A stretch of DNA of 64,000 nt from positions 310,001-374,000 of the forward strand of contig WOUZ01000001.1 in assembly GCA_009773165.1 (NCBI GenBank), given 5' to 3'. The position numbers were made by a program, and so were the translations under genes. The notes beneath the pieces were generated by a model that was given only the letters and a program-made list of their open reading frames with translations, was not told the DNA's origin and searched no databases. Shown here piece after piece: positions 63,511 through 64,000 of the stretch. The DNA comes from Bacteroidota bacterium (GTDB taxonomy: Bacteria; Bacteroidota; Bacteroidia; Bacteroidales; F082). Within the stretch, counting starts at the first letter, position 1. Each line of letters starts with the position of its first letter.

Positions 63511-64000
63511 ATGGAAAAATTTCAAACAATATTGTACGAAATTCAGGGAGTTGTGGCACAAATCAAACTTCACCGACCTGATAAACACAATGCGCTCAAT
63601 CAGTTGATGATTCAAGAATTGACTGCAGCATTTACCACTGCTTCGGCAAATGATGACATTCGGGTTATCGTTTTAAGTGGTTCAGGGAGATCTTTTTGCG
63701 CTGGAGCCGATCTTCATTATATGCAGGAAATTGCTCATTTTGGATTGGAAGAAAACAATGCCGATGGCCTGCTCCTGGCAACCCTTTTTGATACAATTTA
63801 TAACGCACCAAAACCTGTAATAGCCTGTGTGCATGGCTCTGTTATAGGAGGTGGCAACGGACTTGCCGCTGCGGCTGATATTGTTATAGCCGAAAAAGAA
63901 ACCGTTTTTGCATTCAGTGAGGTAAAACTCGGTATCACTCCTGCAACCATTTCACCCTATATTATCCGTCGCTGCGGTGCAACAGCCGCAAGAGAACTGA
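63511..64000 (+). CDS. liuC: Methylglutaconyl-CoA hydratase (enoyl-CoA hydratase family), partial
   Basis: Open from the ATG at 63511 to the window edge (163 codons) and missing from the ORF track because its end lies outside. It shows the crotonase fold: oxyanion-hole segments SFCAGADLHYM and IGGGNGLAAAADI, then FAFSEVKLGITPATISPYII. The first catalytic Glu of enoyl-CoA hydratase is Gly here, as in other LiuC-type proteins I recall, while the second Glu (FSEVKLG) is kept. With liuB directly upstream (two bases), the substrate is very likely 3-methylglutaconyl-CoA, giving HMG-CoA. Confidence 0.88.
   Translation, partial: MEKFQTILYEIQGVVAQIKLHRPDKHNALNQLMIQELTAAFTTASANDDIRVIVLSGSGRSFCAGADLHYMQEIAHFGLEENNADGLLLATLFDTIYNAPKPVIACVHGSVIGGGNGLAAAADIVIAEKETVFAFSEVKLGITPATISPYIIRRCGATAAREL

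Overview
The window reads as a chromosome segment of an anaerobic, fermentative member of the Bacteroidota, probably Bacteroidales or a close relative. The support is: low G+C; gliding/type IX secretion parts (a GldH-like lipoprotein and a large secreted protein with a type IX C-terminal sorting domain); an S46 dipeptidyl peptidase; a UpxY-type antiterminator; and repeated promoter elements of the Bacteroidota type (TAnnTTTG about 7 bases before the start of transcription). Several of these promoters also settle start codons. I see no phage, insertion sequence or CRISPR array.

Layout. 1-5.2 kb: the end of an unknown gene, an SDR oxidoreductase without the usual catalytic Tyr, gldH, a truncated Wza-like export gene with its promoter still present, an orphan AT-rich ORF, a UpxY/NusG-like antiterminator and a WbpP-type UDP-sugar epimerase (apparently the worn remains of a capsule locus), then a coiled-coil membrane protein. 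5.2-10.3 kb (minus): a trans-4-hydroxyproline dehydratase (HypD type) with its radical-SAM activase, and a separate pair made of a DUF6873-like GME-fold protein and a radical SAM protein. 10.4-15.4 kb: two pairs of secreted unknown proteins, including an 889-residue leucine-rich-repeat protein built from three similar modules. 15.5-20.3 kb (minus): aminotransferase, omega-amidase-like hydrolase, TrkA and TrkH. 20.6-30.1 kb: PIN-PhoH ATPase, DNA polymerase I, the type IX cargo protein, TadA, ComB and phosphofructokinase. 30.4-38.3 kb: tRNA-Phe(GAA), then coaX, an outer-membrane protein, a TPR protein, LptC, a CNNM/CBS/CorC membrane protein and a PpiD/SurA-type foldase.

38.3-51.4 kb (minus) is the most notable region. 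It is a nearly gapless run: response regulator, HydC, HydB, HydA (trimeric NADH/ferredoxin-linked [FeFe]-hydrogenase), a hydrogenase-derived sensor histidine kinase, a receiver protein, a receiver-kinase hybrid, then the H-cluster maturases HydG, HydF and HydE. A LuxR-type regulator lies just upstream. The enzyme, its complete maturation kit and a dedicated multi-step phosphorelay therefore appear to be made together. The sensor keeps most H-cluster loop cysteines but has Asp in place of the proton-transfer Cys, as expected of a sensor rather than a turnover enzyme.

51.5-64 kb: 3-methyladenine DNA glycosylase, an S46 peptidase with DPP7-type specificity, a tightly overlapping six-gene glycan/glycolipid operon that includes an FrhB-like Fe-S/flavin reductase and a flippase-like membrane protein, and finally leucine-degradation genes (methylcrotonyl-CoA carboxylase beta subunit with a TTG start, and methylglutaconyl-CoA hydratase cut by the window edge). 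Together the genes describe a cell that ferments peptides and amino acids, disposes of reductant as H2 under sensory control, and invests heavily in its envelope. All function calls come from reading motifs by eye; no database search was run.
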